Assembly: GCF_022436675.1 (NCBI RefSeq)
Contig: NZ_JAKUJZ010000010.1
Coordinates: forward strand, 1-64,000
Source of the DNA: Rheinheimera hassiensis
GTDB taxonomy: Bacteria > Pseudomonadota > Gammaproteobacteria > Enterobacterales > Alteromonadaceae
Direction of reading: 5' to 3'
Length of the DNA: 64,000 nucleotides
The notes under the pieces are model-generated. The model searched no databases. It was not told the DNA's origin and saw only the letters and a program-made list of their open reading frames with translations. Below are positions 7,559-15,463 of the stretch, in pieces. The position numbers and the translations under genes are program-made. Position 1 is the stretch's first letter; each line of letters begins with the position of its first letter.

Positions 7559-7870
7559 TCAGTTGTGATAATTGACATGGATAGAACCGGTATTAATCTC
7601 AATATTAAAGTTGTTATCAGGATAAATTGATTCTTTCCGAGCCAACTCCGTAACAATTTGCTCATACCTGGCAGAATTTACTAGATTGTGAATTGTATCG
7701 GTATTTATTTGCACCACAACTTCTTCCGCTGTCTGTTTTAGTGCATCTAGGCATATGGGACAGGCCATACCAATATAGTGATTCACGTTTGGGGTTGGAG
7801 CTGCAAACAAAAATGCGCTTAACACTACTGAAATTAAACCGCAATAACTCTTTAGCTTTGCCAATACCAA
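7559..7870 (-). CDS. Exported protein with CxxC, 103 aa
   Basis: TTG start at 7870 behind AGAGGAAAA. Residues about 8-24 form a signal peptide-like hydrophobic stretch ending AAPTP; ACPIC gives a CxxC. Likely periplasmic. Between the zinc-ribbon gene and the mini membrane protein on the same strand. Function unknown. Confidence 0.55.
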   Translation of the reverse strand: MVLAKLKSYCGLISVVLSAFLFAAPTPNVNHYIGMACPICLDALKQTAEEVVVQINTDTIHNLVNSARYEQIVTELARKESIYPDNNFNIEINTGSIHVNYHN

Positions 7871-7933
7871 TTTTCCTCTATTGTGAAATCGCGCCGGAAC
7901 TTCTGCCCGATCGATGCTGTAATCCGGTTTTCC

Positions 7934-8116
7934 CTACTTTGCCAAACGTTTCGTTGAAAAGCTTCCAGCAGACCTCTGGGAAGCTGAGTAATCGCAGCCT
8001 TTGTAGGGGCATTCATAGACTTCATTCTCAGTTGGAATACCATAAGCATTATGCTCTGTCAGTTCAAATTTTCTATGGCAATTGGGGCAAGTAATTTGTA
8101 GGATTTTATCATTCAT
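7934..8116 (-). CDS. Zinc-ribbon protein, 60 aa
   Basis: MNDKILQITCPNCHRKF... with CPNC (residues 10-13) and YECPYKGCDY (about 38-47) forms a two-knuckle zinc ribbon. Start 8116 has GTGGAAAAAATT ahead; the Met four residues upstream is within that SD. Probably nucleic-acid or protein binding; function unknown. Confidence 0.6.
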   Translation of the reverse strand: MNDKILQITCPNCHRKFELTEHNAYGIPTENEVYECPYKGCDYSASQRSAGSFSTKRLAK

Positions 8117-8150
8117 AATTTTTTCCACTAACGGTTAATGTACTGTTTAA

Positions 8151-8240
8151 TTAATTTACGATGTAGAAAATTGCCAAGCCGAAAGTGGCCTCAATGAATC
8201 CGAGCAATAAGTAAACTAACCCATTGATATCAATTTCCAT
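8151..8240 (-). CDS. Single-helix mini membrane protein, 29 aa
   Basis: MEIDINGLVYLLLGFIEATF... is one transmembrane helix after an acidic start. ATG at 8240 has an excellent SD (AGGAGTAACCG) and the gene begins 10 bp after the stop of the 205-aa membrane protein. The strong SD makes this one of the best-supported mini-genes here. Confidence 0.55.
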   Translation of the reverse strand: MEIDINGLVYLLLGFIEATFGLAIFYIVN

Positions 8241-8249
8241 CGGTTACTC

Positions 8250-8867
8250 CTAATCTACTGAAGCCGTGTTCGGGTTATAAACCATTGTCTGTGTATAAAC
8301 CCTGCTAATGAGATTTGATTCAGTGGATTGAGAACCTTCAATTTGCCAACCGCGCTGCAGGATAGTACTGATAGCGTCCTGCAATGACTGTTTGGAATGG
8401 TAGCTAAGGAGTAGGGCCTTTCTATCTAAAGGTCGATATGATACTGAGAAATTGTTTGAATGCGTAAACTCACAGAATCCGGCTCGCGTGTAGATGTATT
8501 CAGACAAAACAGTTTTTAGGAAGTTGAACTTATGTTTTTTAGGCAGGCCAATAACTATTTGTTTATTTTCAGAAATAGCTTTTTCAATGTCTTCCTTGAA
8601 CGACGCAGGTAATCCTTTTATAACTACCGTTGTAGGAATGGGACCACCAAGGTCTGCCTTTACAGTGATTGGATACGTTCTAAAAGTATGAATGCGGATA
8701 GCGTACGCTAAAGGTGCAGCCGCAAGGATATAGATGAGGGTGGCCGGGTAGAAATAGCTAAGTAAGCATATTGCTGCAATTAGTGCTAATACAGCCGGCA
8801 CCGGAATACCTGCAATAGTCATTTTGAAATCTAAGTCGTATGGTGTTGTTTCAATTACTCGGTTCAT
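8250..8867 (-). CDS. Membrane-anchored protein, 205 aa
   Basis: Two transmembrane segments at residues about 22-41 and 44-58 precede a cytoplasmic domain of about 140 residues containing EKAISENKQIVIGLPKK and a C-terminal helical region. First gene after the promoter/leader module at 8868-8945. No family recognised. Confidence 0.65.
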   Translation of the reverse strand: MNRVIETTPYDLDFKMTIAGIPVPAVLALIAAICLLSYFYPATLIYILAAAPLAYAIRIHTFRTYPITVKADLGGPIPTTVVIKGLPASFKEDIEKAISENKQIVIGLPKKHKFNFLKTVLSEYIYTRAGFCEFTHSNNFSVSYRPLDRKALLLSYHSKQSLQDAISTILQRGWQIEGSQSTESNLISRVYTQTMVYNPNTASVD

Positions 8868-8945
8868 CGTTGTATTACCCTGTATATCGATGTAGGTTAT
8901 TGACTATAATATCTCAGCTTTTGTTGCCGGCTGTAAATTAGCCCA
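8868..8945 (-). promoter_or_regulatory. Shared promoter/leader module, copy at 8.9 kb
   Basis: Minus strand CAGCCGGCAACAAAAGCTG, TATTATAG, then ATACAGGGTAATACAACG before ATG 8867. Blocks and spacing match the 3.9-kb copy, with -10-like TATTATAG against TAAGATAG. Confidence 0.5.
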
Positions 8946-9014
8946 GGTTAAATTGGCCGCACTGTGTAACTCTATGAATGCTTGGCAGGGCCATGATGCG
9001 CTGTATTCTCTATC

Positions 9015-9431
9015 TTAGTAGCACGAAGTACTGCTATGCCTTTTGCCGGCGCTATCAACTATGGTGCCAGCAATCATGCTTATTCCGTTTACCTTTGCTG
9101 TGGCTTTCAGAACCGGAGTGCAAAACATCTTGGCCCACGCTTGTGTAACTTTTAAGTTATGCTCGTAAGCAAGCTTATCGCCTTCTGGTACTGGAATAGT
9201 CAGCATGTCACGAATATCCGTTTCGAATGTCACAAGGTACGATTTTGGATTTGCTGAAGTCCGTTCGACGGACTTTAACTTCAAATAGCCTGCCGTCGTT
9301 ATTGCATTCAATGTTGAAGCCCTACTACGTATCAGCTCTGCGGTGTCATCTTTACTTACTTTCGCCACACTTTCAGATCCGCAACCGGTTAATGCCGCCA
9401 AGAACGCGGTCGCGCACAACAATTTGTTCAT
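9015..9431 (-). CDS. Lipoprotein, 138 aa
   Basis: MNKLLCATAFLAALTGCGS has a signal sequence with lipobox LTGC, so lipidation at Cys17 is expected. The mature part has two Cys (FCTPV and the penultimate residue) that could form a disulfide. Start 9431 has AGGAAAAAGCT. Small plasmid lipoproteins include entry-exclusion factors; nothing here proves that role. Confidence 0.7.
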   Translation of the reverse strand: MNKLLCATAFLAALTGCGSESVAKVSKDDTAELIRSRASTLNAITTAGYLKLKSVERTSANPKSYLVTFETDIRDMLTIPVPEGDKLAYEHNLKVTQAWAKMFCTPVLKATAKVNGISMIAGTIVDSAGKRHSSTSCY

Positions 9432-9440
9432 AGCTTTTTC

Positions 9441-9788
9441 CTATTTGGGTAATGTACTTTCAAACCGCTCATGCTGTTCGCCAACGACTTGCAGCTTTCC
9501 AAGATTTTCGCAGTTGCGCATATGCAGCCTCAAGCCGATATTATTGCCAGCACCCAACTGGTTATGCAGCCAACCGACACAGTGAGCTTGCTCTGTTTCG
9601 TGGCAGGCCATAATCCGTAATTCAGACCCCAAGGTCGAGTAAACATCATTTGGATCAGCAATTGTGGACGCAAGAGCCATGTGCTGTTCAACAGAATATC
9701 CATTGGGAATATCATGCGGATTAACGCCTTTTCTCCACGGGCATTTTGCACACTGCTTTACTCGCTTAAGCCTTACTGCTGCTGACAT
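9441..9788 (-). CDS. DUF6283-like cysteine-rich protein
   Basis: Begins CAKCPWRKG, followed by CHETEQAHCVGW and CEN, the Cys/His pattern of small phage and plasmid DUF6283 proteins. 115 aa, cytoplasmic, presumably metal-binding. ATG 9788 lies just downstream of the 159-aa gene's stop. Family assignment is by motif recall. Confidence 0.5.
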   Translation of the reverse strand: MSAAVRLKRVKQCAKCPWRKGVNPHDIPNGYSVEQHMALASTIADPNDVYSTLGSELRIMACHETEQAHCVGWLHNQLGAGNNIGLRLHMRNCENLGKLQVVGEQHERFESTLPK

Positions 9789-9800
9789 TTCTGCGGATTC

Positions 9801-10280
9801 CTATTCCGGCTCATTCCAATCAGGAAGCATTTGGACAGTGAATTTTGCCCCTTTCGCTTTAGTGATTGCATTCTTCACCAGTTTCAAAATAACTTTATCT
9901 GGCATATTTTCATACAAGGTTAACTCTCCCTCACCAGCAGCGTATTTAGCATAGCTATCTTCAATTTCTTTGATGCTTACGGTTTCTTTTGCTATCTGAG
10001 AGTTAGGGTCAAGATAGTCGAATGCGGTACTTTCATTTTTTTTCCGTTGATTAGGGCTTGAAAACCTCAACGAAAGTTGATTAAGTTCTTCCAAAAAAGT
10101 TTGCTCTTCTTCGCGCGAAACACTCACCGGTTTTTCTTGAACGGACCAAACGACTGAGCCGTTAGTAATCTCATAACCAACCCTAACTCCATCAGGCAAA
10201 CTAGCTAACAGAGCCGACAACTTATCTTCAAAAATTGACTTAGGCTCGCCAGACTTCATAAATAAATGGGTGTTCTGCAT
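9801..10280 (-). CDS. Hypothetical protein, 159 aa, copy 1 of a duplicated gene
   Basis: Acidic soluble protein with a helical middle (EEEQTFLEELNQLS) and C-terminal MLPDWNEPE. A second copy at 31520-31999 differs at about five bases, giving a Ser/Pro and a Thr/Ser change. Identity ends at the CDS boundaries: flanking sequences and SDs are unrelated. Function unknown; keeping two nearly identical copies suggests recent duplication or gene conversion. Confidence 0.7.
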   Translation of the reverse strand: MQNTHLFMKSGEPKSIFEDKLSALLASLPDGVRVGYEITNGSVVWSVQEKPVSVSREEEQTFLEELNQLSLRFSSPNQRKKNESTAFDYLDPNSQIAKETVSIKEIEDSYAKYAAGEGELTLYENMPDKVILKLVKNAITKAKGAKFTVQMLPDWNEPE

Positions 10281-10289
10281 AACTATATC

Positions 10290-10514
10290 CTATGCCGCTT
10301 TTGCTTTTGCAGCGATTAGGCCAGTTGCTTTGCAGTGCTGGCACTCTCCATCTACATTACGTTGCTGGCCGTTCAGCATCTCCTCTTTTACGATAGCCAG
10401 CCCTTTCTCTGGCCAAGCATCCATCAGCCGACCTTGTTCAGTAGTCAACTCAACCATTACGCCGCTACACAGCTGGTCATTCGGGTCAATCTCAAACGCC
10501 AGTTTGTCGCTCAT
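10290..10514 (-). CDS. Hypothetical protein, 74 aa
   Basis: ATG at 10514 follows AGGAATTCCGAC. C-terminal CQHCKATG is a CxxC knuckle; a second Cys sits near residue 16. Small soluble protein in the operon starting at 11069. Confidence 0.55.
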   Translation of the reverse strand: MSDKLAFEIDPNDQLCSGVMVELTTEQGRLMDAWPEKGLAIVKEEMLNGQQRNVDGECQHCKATGLIAAKAKAA

Positions 10515-10524
10515 GTCGGAATTC

Positions 10525-10806
10525 CTATATTTCAGAATCAGACTTTTTGGTCTGCATTAGCTTTTCAACCTGAGCTTCTTCCAAGCCAACAGTCATACAT
10601 TTTGTGGCATCGACACCAGGGTATTCCGAAATAATCTTTGCTAGTAGCATGGCTACGTACTTGGGTCTGTCTTTCACCGGTGGAGCGTGTTCGCCAACCA
10701 ATCCGTCCATTTCTTTAAGGAAAAACCGCTTGCTCATTTCTTCACAACTCTGTGAACATGCTGCCCCACTAAAAAAAAGCATCACTGCTAGAATTACTAA
10801 CTTCAT
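10525..10806 (-). CDS. Exported small protein, 93 aa
   Basis: MKLVILAVMLFFSGAACSQSC is a signal peptide, possibly a lipobox (GAAC). ATG 10806 follows GAGGATACACCG; the upstream in-frame start at 10824 lies inside the SD region. Ends KKSDSEI, resembling the EKSDSES end of the upstream 65-aa protein, a hint of shared 3' ends. Confidence 0.6.
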   Translation of the reverse strand: MKLVILAVMLFFSGAACSQSCEEMSKRFFLKEMDGLVGEHAPPVKDRPKYVAMLLAKIISEYPGVDATKCMTVGLEEAQVEKLMQTKKSDSEI

Positions 10807-10825
10807 CGGTGTATCCTCTATCAAT

Positions 10826-10878
10826 AAAATTTACTTGCAGAAGCTTCAGGCAGCCAGGAGCAGCGGGTAAATCAACTT
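10826..10878 (-). repeat. Gene-flanking hairpin repeat, full copy
   Basis: Minus strand AAGTTGATTTACCCGCTGC ... CAAGTAAATTTTATTGATAGAGG. The TGA of the upstream 65-aa gene is part of the first arm and the element ends at the SD of the next gene. Confidence 0.65.
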
Positions 10879-11069
10879 TCGGAATCAGACTTTTCAATAA
10901 CCAGCAGAGATTCAGTGTTCTTTATTTTCGCTGCTAGCTCGTCCAGAAAACTGCGGCAGCACTCGTCCTCCTCCCACCATTCTGCAGCCATTGAGCTGAC
11001 CTTTTTGTGCATTGCCTGAAGGCTACGCCGGTGGGCTGCAGCACGTTGATTATTAGTTAGTTCAGTCAC
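10872..11069 (-). CDS. Hypothetical protein, 65 aa
   Basis: GTG start at 11069 follows ACAGGAACAAAC of the conserved leader. Helical, with AAEWWEEDECCRSFLDEL. First gene of the 11-kb operon, directly behind the promoter/leader module; its stop codon lies inside the hairpin repeat. Confidence 0.55.
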   Translation of the reverse strand: MTELTNNQRAAAHRRSLQAMHKKVSSMAAEWWEEDECCRSFLDELAAKIKNTESLLVIEKSDSES

Positions 11070-11160
11070 GTTTGTTCCTGTACCTGTTCACTGTTGATAT
11101 TGCTCAGATTAACGTACTTTGCTTTCCTGGCAACAAATCAAGCATGCCTATTTTAAGTGC
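11070..11160 (-). promoter_or_regulatory. Shared promoter/leader module, copy at 11.1 kb
   Basis: Minus strand order: GTTAAGCACTTAAAATAGGC, TGCTTGATTTG, TTGCCAGGAAAGCAAAG, TTAATCT, then ATCAACAGTGAACAGGTACAGG before the GTG start. Near match to 63514-63612. Confidence 0.6.
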
Positions 11161-11451
11161 TTAACTTTTTTAAATTTAGGAATCTGAGAAATTTCGCCAT
11201 GGCGCCTGACAGCATTAAGTAGCATTGCTGTACATATAGAAGCGATCTACCATCCGTAAAAGCGCAACTCCTCTGAAAAGTTCGCATTTCGTCCTGCTTA
11301 ATTTTATCTAGCTACAACATACGACAAAAAGCCCCGAATAGCGGGGCTATTGTGCTTGTAAATAGGAAACTCATATGACTTGTTACAGAGAAGTGGCCTG
11401 CATTTGAGTTATCTTGATATTGATGCAGCCGGTAAGGTATTCCTTAATTGA
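11161..11451. other. Intergenic, contains a terminator
   Basis: No gene seen. Apart from the terminator at 11326-11347, minus strand 11185-11215 weakly resembles the sequences upstream of the 6.1- and 63.6-kb promoter copies. Confidence 0.4.
11326..11347 (-). terminator. Rho-independent terminator
   Basis: On the minus strand GCCCCG-ctatt-CGGGGC is followed by TTTTTG. It ends the unit carrying the 89-aa gene at 11452-11721 and insulates it from the next promoter. Confidence 0.75.
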
Positions 11452-11721
11452 TTAACTGGAGACAAAAGGCTCCGGTAAAGTGCAAGTCTGTATATCAGGC
11501 CTGGCACTTGAGATTTTCTTAGAAGCCCACTGAATTGACCCATTATTGCCTTTTACTTTAATGTATCTGCTTGAAAACTCAGCTTCTTCACTGTTAAAAA
11601 CGCCATTAACCAGTACGTTTATAATGGCCCGAAGGTCAGTTTCGGTATGGTAGTCAATCTGCCAAGTAGCAGTTGGCAGGCCGGTACCAGAGAGGCCCAG
11701 TTCAAATTCATGATATTGCAT
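11452..11721 (-). CDS. Hypothetical protein, 89 aa
   Basis: ATG 11721 follows GGAAGTGAAAAACT. Beta-rich protein (MQYHEFELGLSGTGLP..., TWQIDYHTETDL). A single-gene unit bounded by its own terminator. No family recognised. Confidence 0.55.
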   Translation of the reverse strand: MQYHEFELGLSGTGLPTATWQIDYHTETDLRAIINVLVNGVFNSEEAEFSSRYIKVKGNNGSIQWASKKISSARPDIQTCTLPEPFVSS

Positions 11722-12097
11722 AGTTTTTCACTTCCTTCGTTCATGGTTATACATACAACTCTTTGGATTTCCAGAATAGCATCCGGATAGTCGGCTAACT
11801 GCGCCTCTTAAATTAAATGTTCATTGCCGTAGTTGAAAACAAGATCTCATTAACTTAGAGCTCGGAACTCAACATGCCGTTTGCTACTGTGTCTCAAAAC
11901 ACCAAAATCGGTTTAATACCATAACGCCACAAGTCATTCAACGCTGAAATGGCTTTTGCTTGAGTACTCATTTGTAAAGTCTGGGGAGCCACTTTTCTGA
12001 TGTATCAATTGTTATAACGGACTACTAACTGATTTGTAGCGTGAAATCATACTTATGAGAAAGTCCTTTATGAACAAATTTAATTGGCAGAACCGTT
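11722..12097. other. Intergenic, divergent promoter region
   Basis: Separates the minus-strand 89-aa gene from the plus-strand RNase H gene. No ORF with an SD; no clear palindrome noticed. Confidence 0.4.
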
Positions 12098-12775
12098 ATG
12101 CAATACTCAGGTCATTTTGATGGCAGTGCATTAAGCAATCCTGGGCCCATTGGCTTGGGAGCAGTCATTTTTGCTGACGGCGCTGAAATTAATAGTGCTT
12201 CAGTTCCGCGCAAACCAGGCACAAACAATGAGGCAGAGTATCAAGCCCTTATTCTGTTGCTAAAACGAGCCCTAAAAGCCGGCATTCGTGAGATTGCCTG
12301 CTTTGGTGACAGTAAATTGGTTGTTGAACAGGTTAATGGGCGATGGGCAATCAATAAGCCAGAACTAAAAGCTTACTACACGACCGTTACCAATCTAATT
12401 CGCCAGTTCAATCATGTCAGTATAGAGTGGGTAAAACGCGAGAAGAACGCTCGCGCCGATGAGCTATCACGCATGGCACATAAAGTCTCTGAGCCTGTGT
12501 TTGTAGAAAACTCCCCTCGCCCAGCATGTACTAATGAAACTCAAAGGGGCACCAGTGTTTCTGCGAATGAAACTGGCATGGCTATTCGAATGCTGTCAAG
12601 AAATTCCATTCTTATCGTTGAAGGCTCCTCAAACTGCATTCTAACTATTCATCCTACAAATCCATACTGCAGTTGCCCGAAATTTCTCGTGGCCAAAGCT
12701 TGCCGGCATATCGATGCTTTCACGGCATGCAGAGGTAGTCTTAGCCCACATCGGTTGTTATCCCTCGACACATAA
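12098..12775 (+). CDS. RNase HI-like domain fused to a SWIM-type zinc finger
   Basis: Residues 1-130 are a bacterial RNase H fold of the short YpdQ/RnhA-like class. The acidic set is visible: D8 in HFDGS, E47 in NNEAEY, D71 in FGDSKLVVE and D121 in RADELSR, consistent with RNA:DNA hybrid cleavage. Residues about 160-210 carry C191-S-C193 ... C202-R-H204, the CxCxnCxH SWIM zinc-finger signature linked to DNA or protein binding. The join is a linker of about 30 residues. The 3' end overlaps the convergent nuclease gene by 35 bp. A role in removing R-loops or RNA primers during plasmid replication is inference. Confidence 0.8.
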   Translation: MQYSGHFDGSALSNPGPIGLGAVIFADGAEINSASVPRKPGTNNEAEYQALILLLKRALKAGIREIACFGDSKLVVEQVNGRWAINKPELKAYYTTVTNLIRQFNHVSIEWVKREKNARADELSRMAHKVSEPVFVENSPRPACTNETQRGTSVSANETGMAIRMLSRNSILIVEGSSNCILTIHPTNPYCSCPKFLVAKACRHIDAFTACRGSLSPHRLLSLDT

Positions 12776-13556
12776 GCTTGCTCCCCTTTACCTCGGTTGA
12801 GAAAAACTCACGCCCTGCCTGAGCCACCCCGGCTTCTATTAACAGCTCTATTGTGTGTAAACTTATTGGCAAAGCCTCCTTTAACGTTTTTATTGAGACA
12901 TCATAGCTTCCCACATACAGCTCAGTTTCTGTTGCGGCATCTACGTTTGGCATTATCCAGGCCTTATAAACCATGCTGTCTTGCCAGTAGATCACCTTCC
13001 ACCAGTAATCTGCAGTTGTTTGACCAAAGATATGAGCAAGATGATCGCGTTCGGTTGTTGATGGGTCATCAAGTACGCCGGCCAACACAATTAATGGCTC
13101 AACATCACGCTGGCATTCAACAATCATCTCAGTTGCATACCAAGCGCCGCCCCTACGATTAAACTTAGCAGCCTGCGGTGCCAGATTGCTGAATTGATTA
13201 GCTATTTTGGAGTCTGCGGCAGAAGAGTCGAAATGGTTAGACATAGCAAGGTGGCCAACATCAATCTCCTCTTCAATCCCTTGAGCTTTTAACGCTGCCT
13301 GGTAAGTTCTGAAATTGTGGTTTGTGATGGGGTGACATTGGGGATTCATTTTTTTCAGCGACCGGTCATTAACATAGCTTGAATGGCGTTTTGCGTTGCC
13401 TGAATCCCGAGATAGCTCATATATAACAGCTGCCGGAGATCTAATGCTGCAATCAATCACACTAAGATAAATTTGATTATCAACAATCACAAATGGCTCA
13501 CATTGAGCCGTAACTAAATTTGAAGCTGCAAGCAAGCCAATCCAAAATTCTCGCAT
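12741..13556 (-). CDS. Exported DNA/RNA non-specific endonuclease (beta-beta-alpha-Me)
   Basis: An N-terminal signal peptide (WIGLLAASNLVTAQC) directs export. The NUC-family core is present: DVGH at residues 99-102, where most members have DRGH, then SNLAPQ (N124), N133 and E143, the His/Asn/Glu of the metal site. 271 aa. It likely degrades nucleic acid in the periplasm or outside the cell. The Arg-to-Val change in DRGH is unusual, although the catalytic His is kept. Confidence 0.8.
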   Translation of the reverse strand: MREFWIGLLAASNLVTAQCEPFVIVDNQIYLSVIDCSIRSPAAVIYELSRDSGNAKRHSSYVNDRSLKKMNPQCHPITNHNFRTYQAALKAQGIEEEIDVGHLAMSNHFDSSAADSKIANQFSNLAPQAAKFNRRGGAWYATEMIVECQRDVEPLIVLAGVLDDPSTTERDHLAHIFGQTTADYWWKVIYWQDSMVYKAWIMPNVDAATETELYVGSYDVSIKTLKEALPISLHTIELLIEAGVAQAGREFFSTEVKGSKLMCRGITTDVG

Positions 13557-13592
13557 ACCAATTTATTCCTAAAAAACTGCGCCGTAGCGCAG

Positions 13593-14129
13593 TTAGTTGA
13601 ACACAGTGATATCTTTGAATACACGTTCCGCTGCTTGGGTGAATGCCAGGAGCTCCCAAAGCAAGTTCTCTACTGATCGCCCCCCTTTGAGTATAACTTC
13701 ACGCCGGCAAACCAAATGCTTCTCCGATTGCGAAAGCCCGATACCGGGGTATTTAATATTAAGCATATTTATGGCTTTGGGGTCATTAAACTGAATTGAC
13801 GCAAAGTGAACTTCGATAATCAAGTTATCTGAAGGGTATGATTCGCTCCAGCCCAAGTCATTGCTTAAGACTTTAAATATCCCAAATGGCATTGCCATGG
13901 TGACGCTTGCTTTGTCATTTGCCTCGGTTAATACCAACTCTCCAGCAACAGCAGGCTTAAGAACGCTGATCATCTCCTTCGGCGAGAGAAAATCGACCGT
14001 CTGGTGAAGGTGCATTTCCTCTTCTGTATCAACGAAACCATCATGTTCTGCCTTTTCGTCAACACCACTTCGCCTTTGCATGACGGTACTTAAAAGCGCT
14101 TCAATTTCGTCACATGGATTATTTACCAC
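13593..14129 (-). CDS. Hypothetical protein, 178 aa
   Basis: Soluble, acidic N-terminal third (CDEIEALLS, TEEEMHLHQ), mixed alpha/beta core. Lies 9 bp after the YdjM-like gene and is probably cotranscribed with it. No family recognised. Confidence 0.6.
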   Translation of the reverse strand: MVNNPCDEIEALLSTVMQRRSGVDEKAEHDGFVDTEEEMHLHQTVDFLSPKEMISVLKPAVAGELVLTEANDKASVTMAMPFGIFKVLSNDLGWSESYPSDNLIIEVHFASIQFNDPKAINMLNIKYPGIGLSQSEKHLVCRREVILKGGRSVENLLWELLAFTQAAERVFKDITVFN

Positions 14130-14138
14130 GGGTGCCCC

Positions 14139-14618
14139 TTAATAAAATTCAATAAAAGCGATTGCAGCTACCAGGCTAAATGCAACCATTAAGTATTCCG
14201 ACGCACCATTTGTCTTGCCAACCAAAAGAAACCGGTACCGTCTTGTATAGGGATAAAGTAAAGGTATACCACTATCTGTTAGATAATCGCCCACCAGGTG
14301 CAGCAGATAACCAAGCGCCAACCAGGATATGTACGGGCTATCAAACTGGTAGGCGAGATAGCCAATAGCTGCAACCGCTATGAAGCTATGGGTAATCCCC
14401 CTGTGGCCAAACACCAACCTTATTGGGTAGGAAAGCCAAAGCACCCTTTTCCCTACTGTTGAATCCGGGTGATCAATGTCGGGTAAGCAGGCACCAACCA
14501 TTACCGTCAAAAATGCCATGAATATGTTGGCATCAACATTCCATTGTCGATCCGTTACAAAGTGCACGTAACAAACGAAACCGGCAGCGGCCACCACAAG
14601 GTGGCTCGTTATCATCAC
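14139..14618 (-). CDS. YdjM/YbcI-family membrane metal-dependent hydrolase
   Basis: 159 aa with four or five hydrophobic segments and the family signatures LPDIDHPDS and GHRGITHS, whose Asp and His residues line the predicted metal site. In E. coli YdjM is an SOS-induced inner-membrane protein, and relatives are common on phages and plasmids. The start at 14618 follows the lipoprotein gene by 2 bp, indicating an operon. Substrate unknown. Confidence 0.8.
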   Translation of the reverse strand: MMITSHLVVAAAGFVCYVHFVTDRQWNVDANIFMAFLTVMVGACLPDIDHPDSTVGKRVLWLSYPIRLVFGHRGITHSFIAVAAIGYLAYQFDSPYISWLALGYLLHLVGDYLTDSGIPLLYPYTRRYRFLLVGKTNGASEYLMVAFSLVAAIAFIEFY

Positions 14619-14620
14619 AG

Positions 14621-15382
14621 TTAGTTACCTTTTAGCAGTGTTTGAACCGGATGCTCAAATTTAATGCTTTTATCAGGCTCAGCTTTAGCTTTGTTTGCTT
14701 CGTTAATGATGTCAGCACGGTTGCGTAGTGCTTCTTGCTCACGATTGAACACGGCTTGCTCTGCAGCTTCTTTTTCAGCACGACGCTCTTTTAGACGGCG
14801 CTCTAAATCATCAAACTGAGTTTGCACTGTTTTATCGAAGGATTTTTCCCGCTCAGAAATCAATACACGGTTAAACTCATCGTATGGCAGCTTCAACAGT
14901 ACATAGGCTTCATAAACGCCATTGACAGGGATCAGCTTTTGTTCAACCACTGTGTAGCCCACTACAGGCACACTATCCACGATTTTATCTACCAGGAACG
15001 TTGTCTGGGTTTGAACGTTACCTTCATTGCCACCACGCTCAAATGCCCGCTCTGAACCTGACAACTCTTGACGGTACATTTTGGCTAAATCAAATTCCGC
15101 CTGTAACCGAGCGGCCTTTTTGCCATGGCCAATGTTCTTTGACTGGGCATAACCAACACCATAAAAACCTGTTGAGTCTGCACCCGGAGGCGATAAATAC
15201 CAATCAGGGGTAACATCCAGCGTTTCTTCCAGCTTCTCCTGCTGCTCAGCAATACGCTGCTCGCGCATTTCTTTGTTGGCCTTTTCAAGCTCCAATAAGC
15301 GATTTGCCATTTCCGTATCTGGTGAAGATGAACAACCGGCAACAGTAGTTGCAACTAACACAGCAATAATTAATTTTTTCAT
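14621..15382 (-). CDS. LPP20-like lipoprotein
   Basis: Start 15382 gives MKKLIIAVLVATTVAGCSSS with lipobox VAGC, preceded by AGG/GGAAAAA spacers; a farther in-frame Met at 15460 would destroy the signal. The mature part has PDWYLSPPGADSTGFYGVG, typical of LPP20-family lipoproteins, then a charged coiled coil (residues about 180-240). Outer-membrane or periplasmic lipoprotein of unknown role. Confidence 0.7.
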   Translation of the reverse strand: MKKLIIAVLVATTVAGCSSSPDTEMANRLLELEKANKEMREQRIAEQQEKLEETLDVTPDWYLSPPGADSTGFYGVGYAQSKNIGHGKKAARLQAEFDLAKMYRQELSGSERAFERGGNEGNVQTQTTFLVDKIVDSVPVVGYTVVEQKLIPVNGVYEAYVLLKLPYDEFNRVLISEREKSFDKTVQTQFDDLERRLKERRAEKEAAEQAVFNREQEALRNRADIINEANKAKAEPDKSIKFEHPVQTLLKGN

Positions 15383-15463
15383 GACTTTTTCCTTTTTTAC
15401 CTGTTTTAATTCTATCAGTATACTTTCCCGCGGCTTATTAATAAGGTCGGCAATATTCACCTC

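Noticed and set aside
9801..10280. Duplicated 159-aa gene as a mobile element
   Set aside because: No transposase motif, terminal inverted repeats or target-site duplication at either copy.
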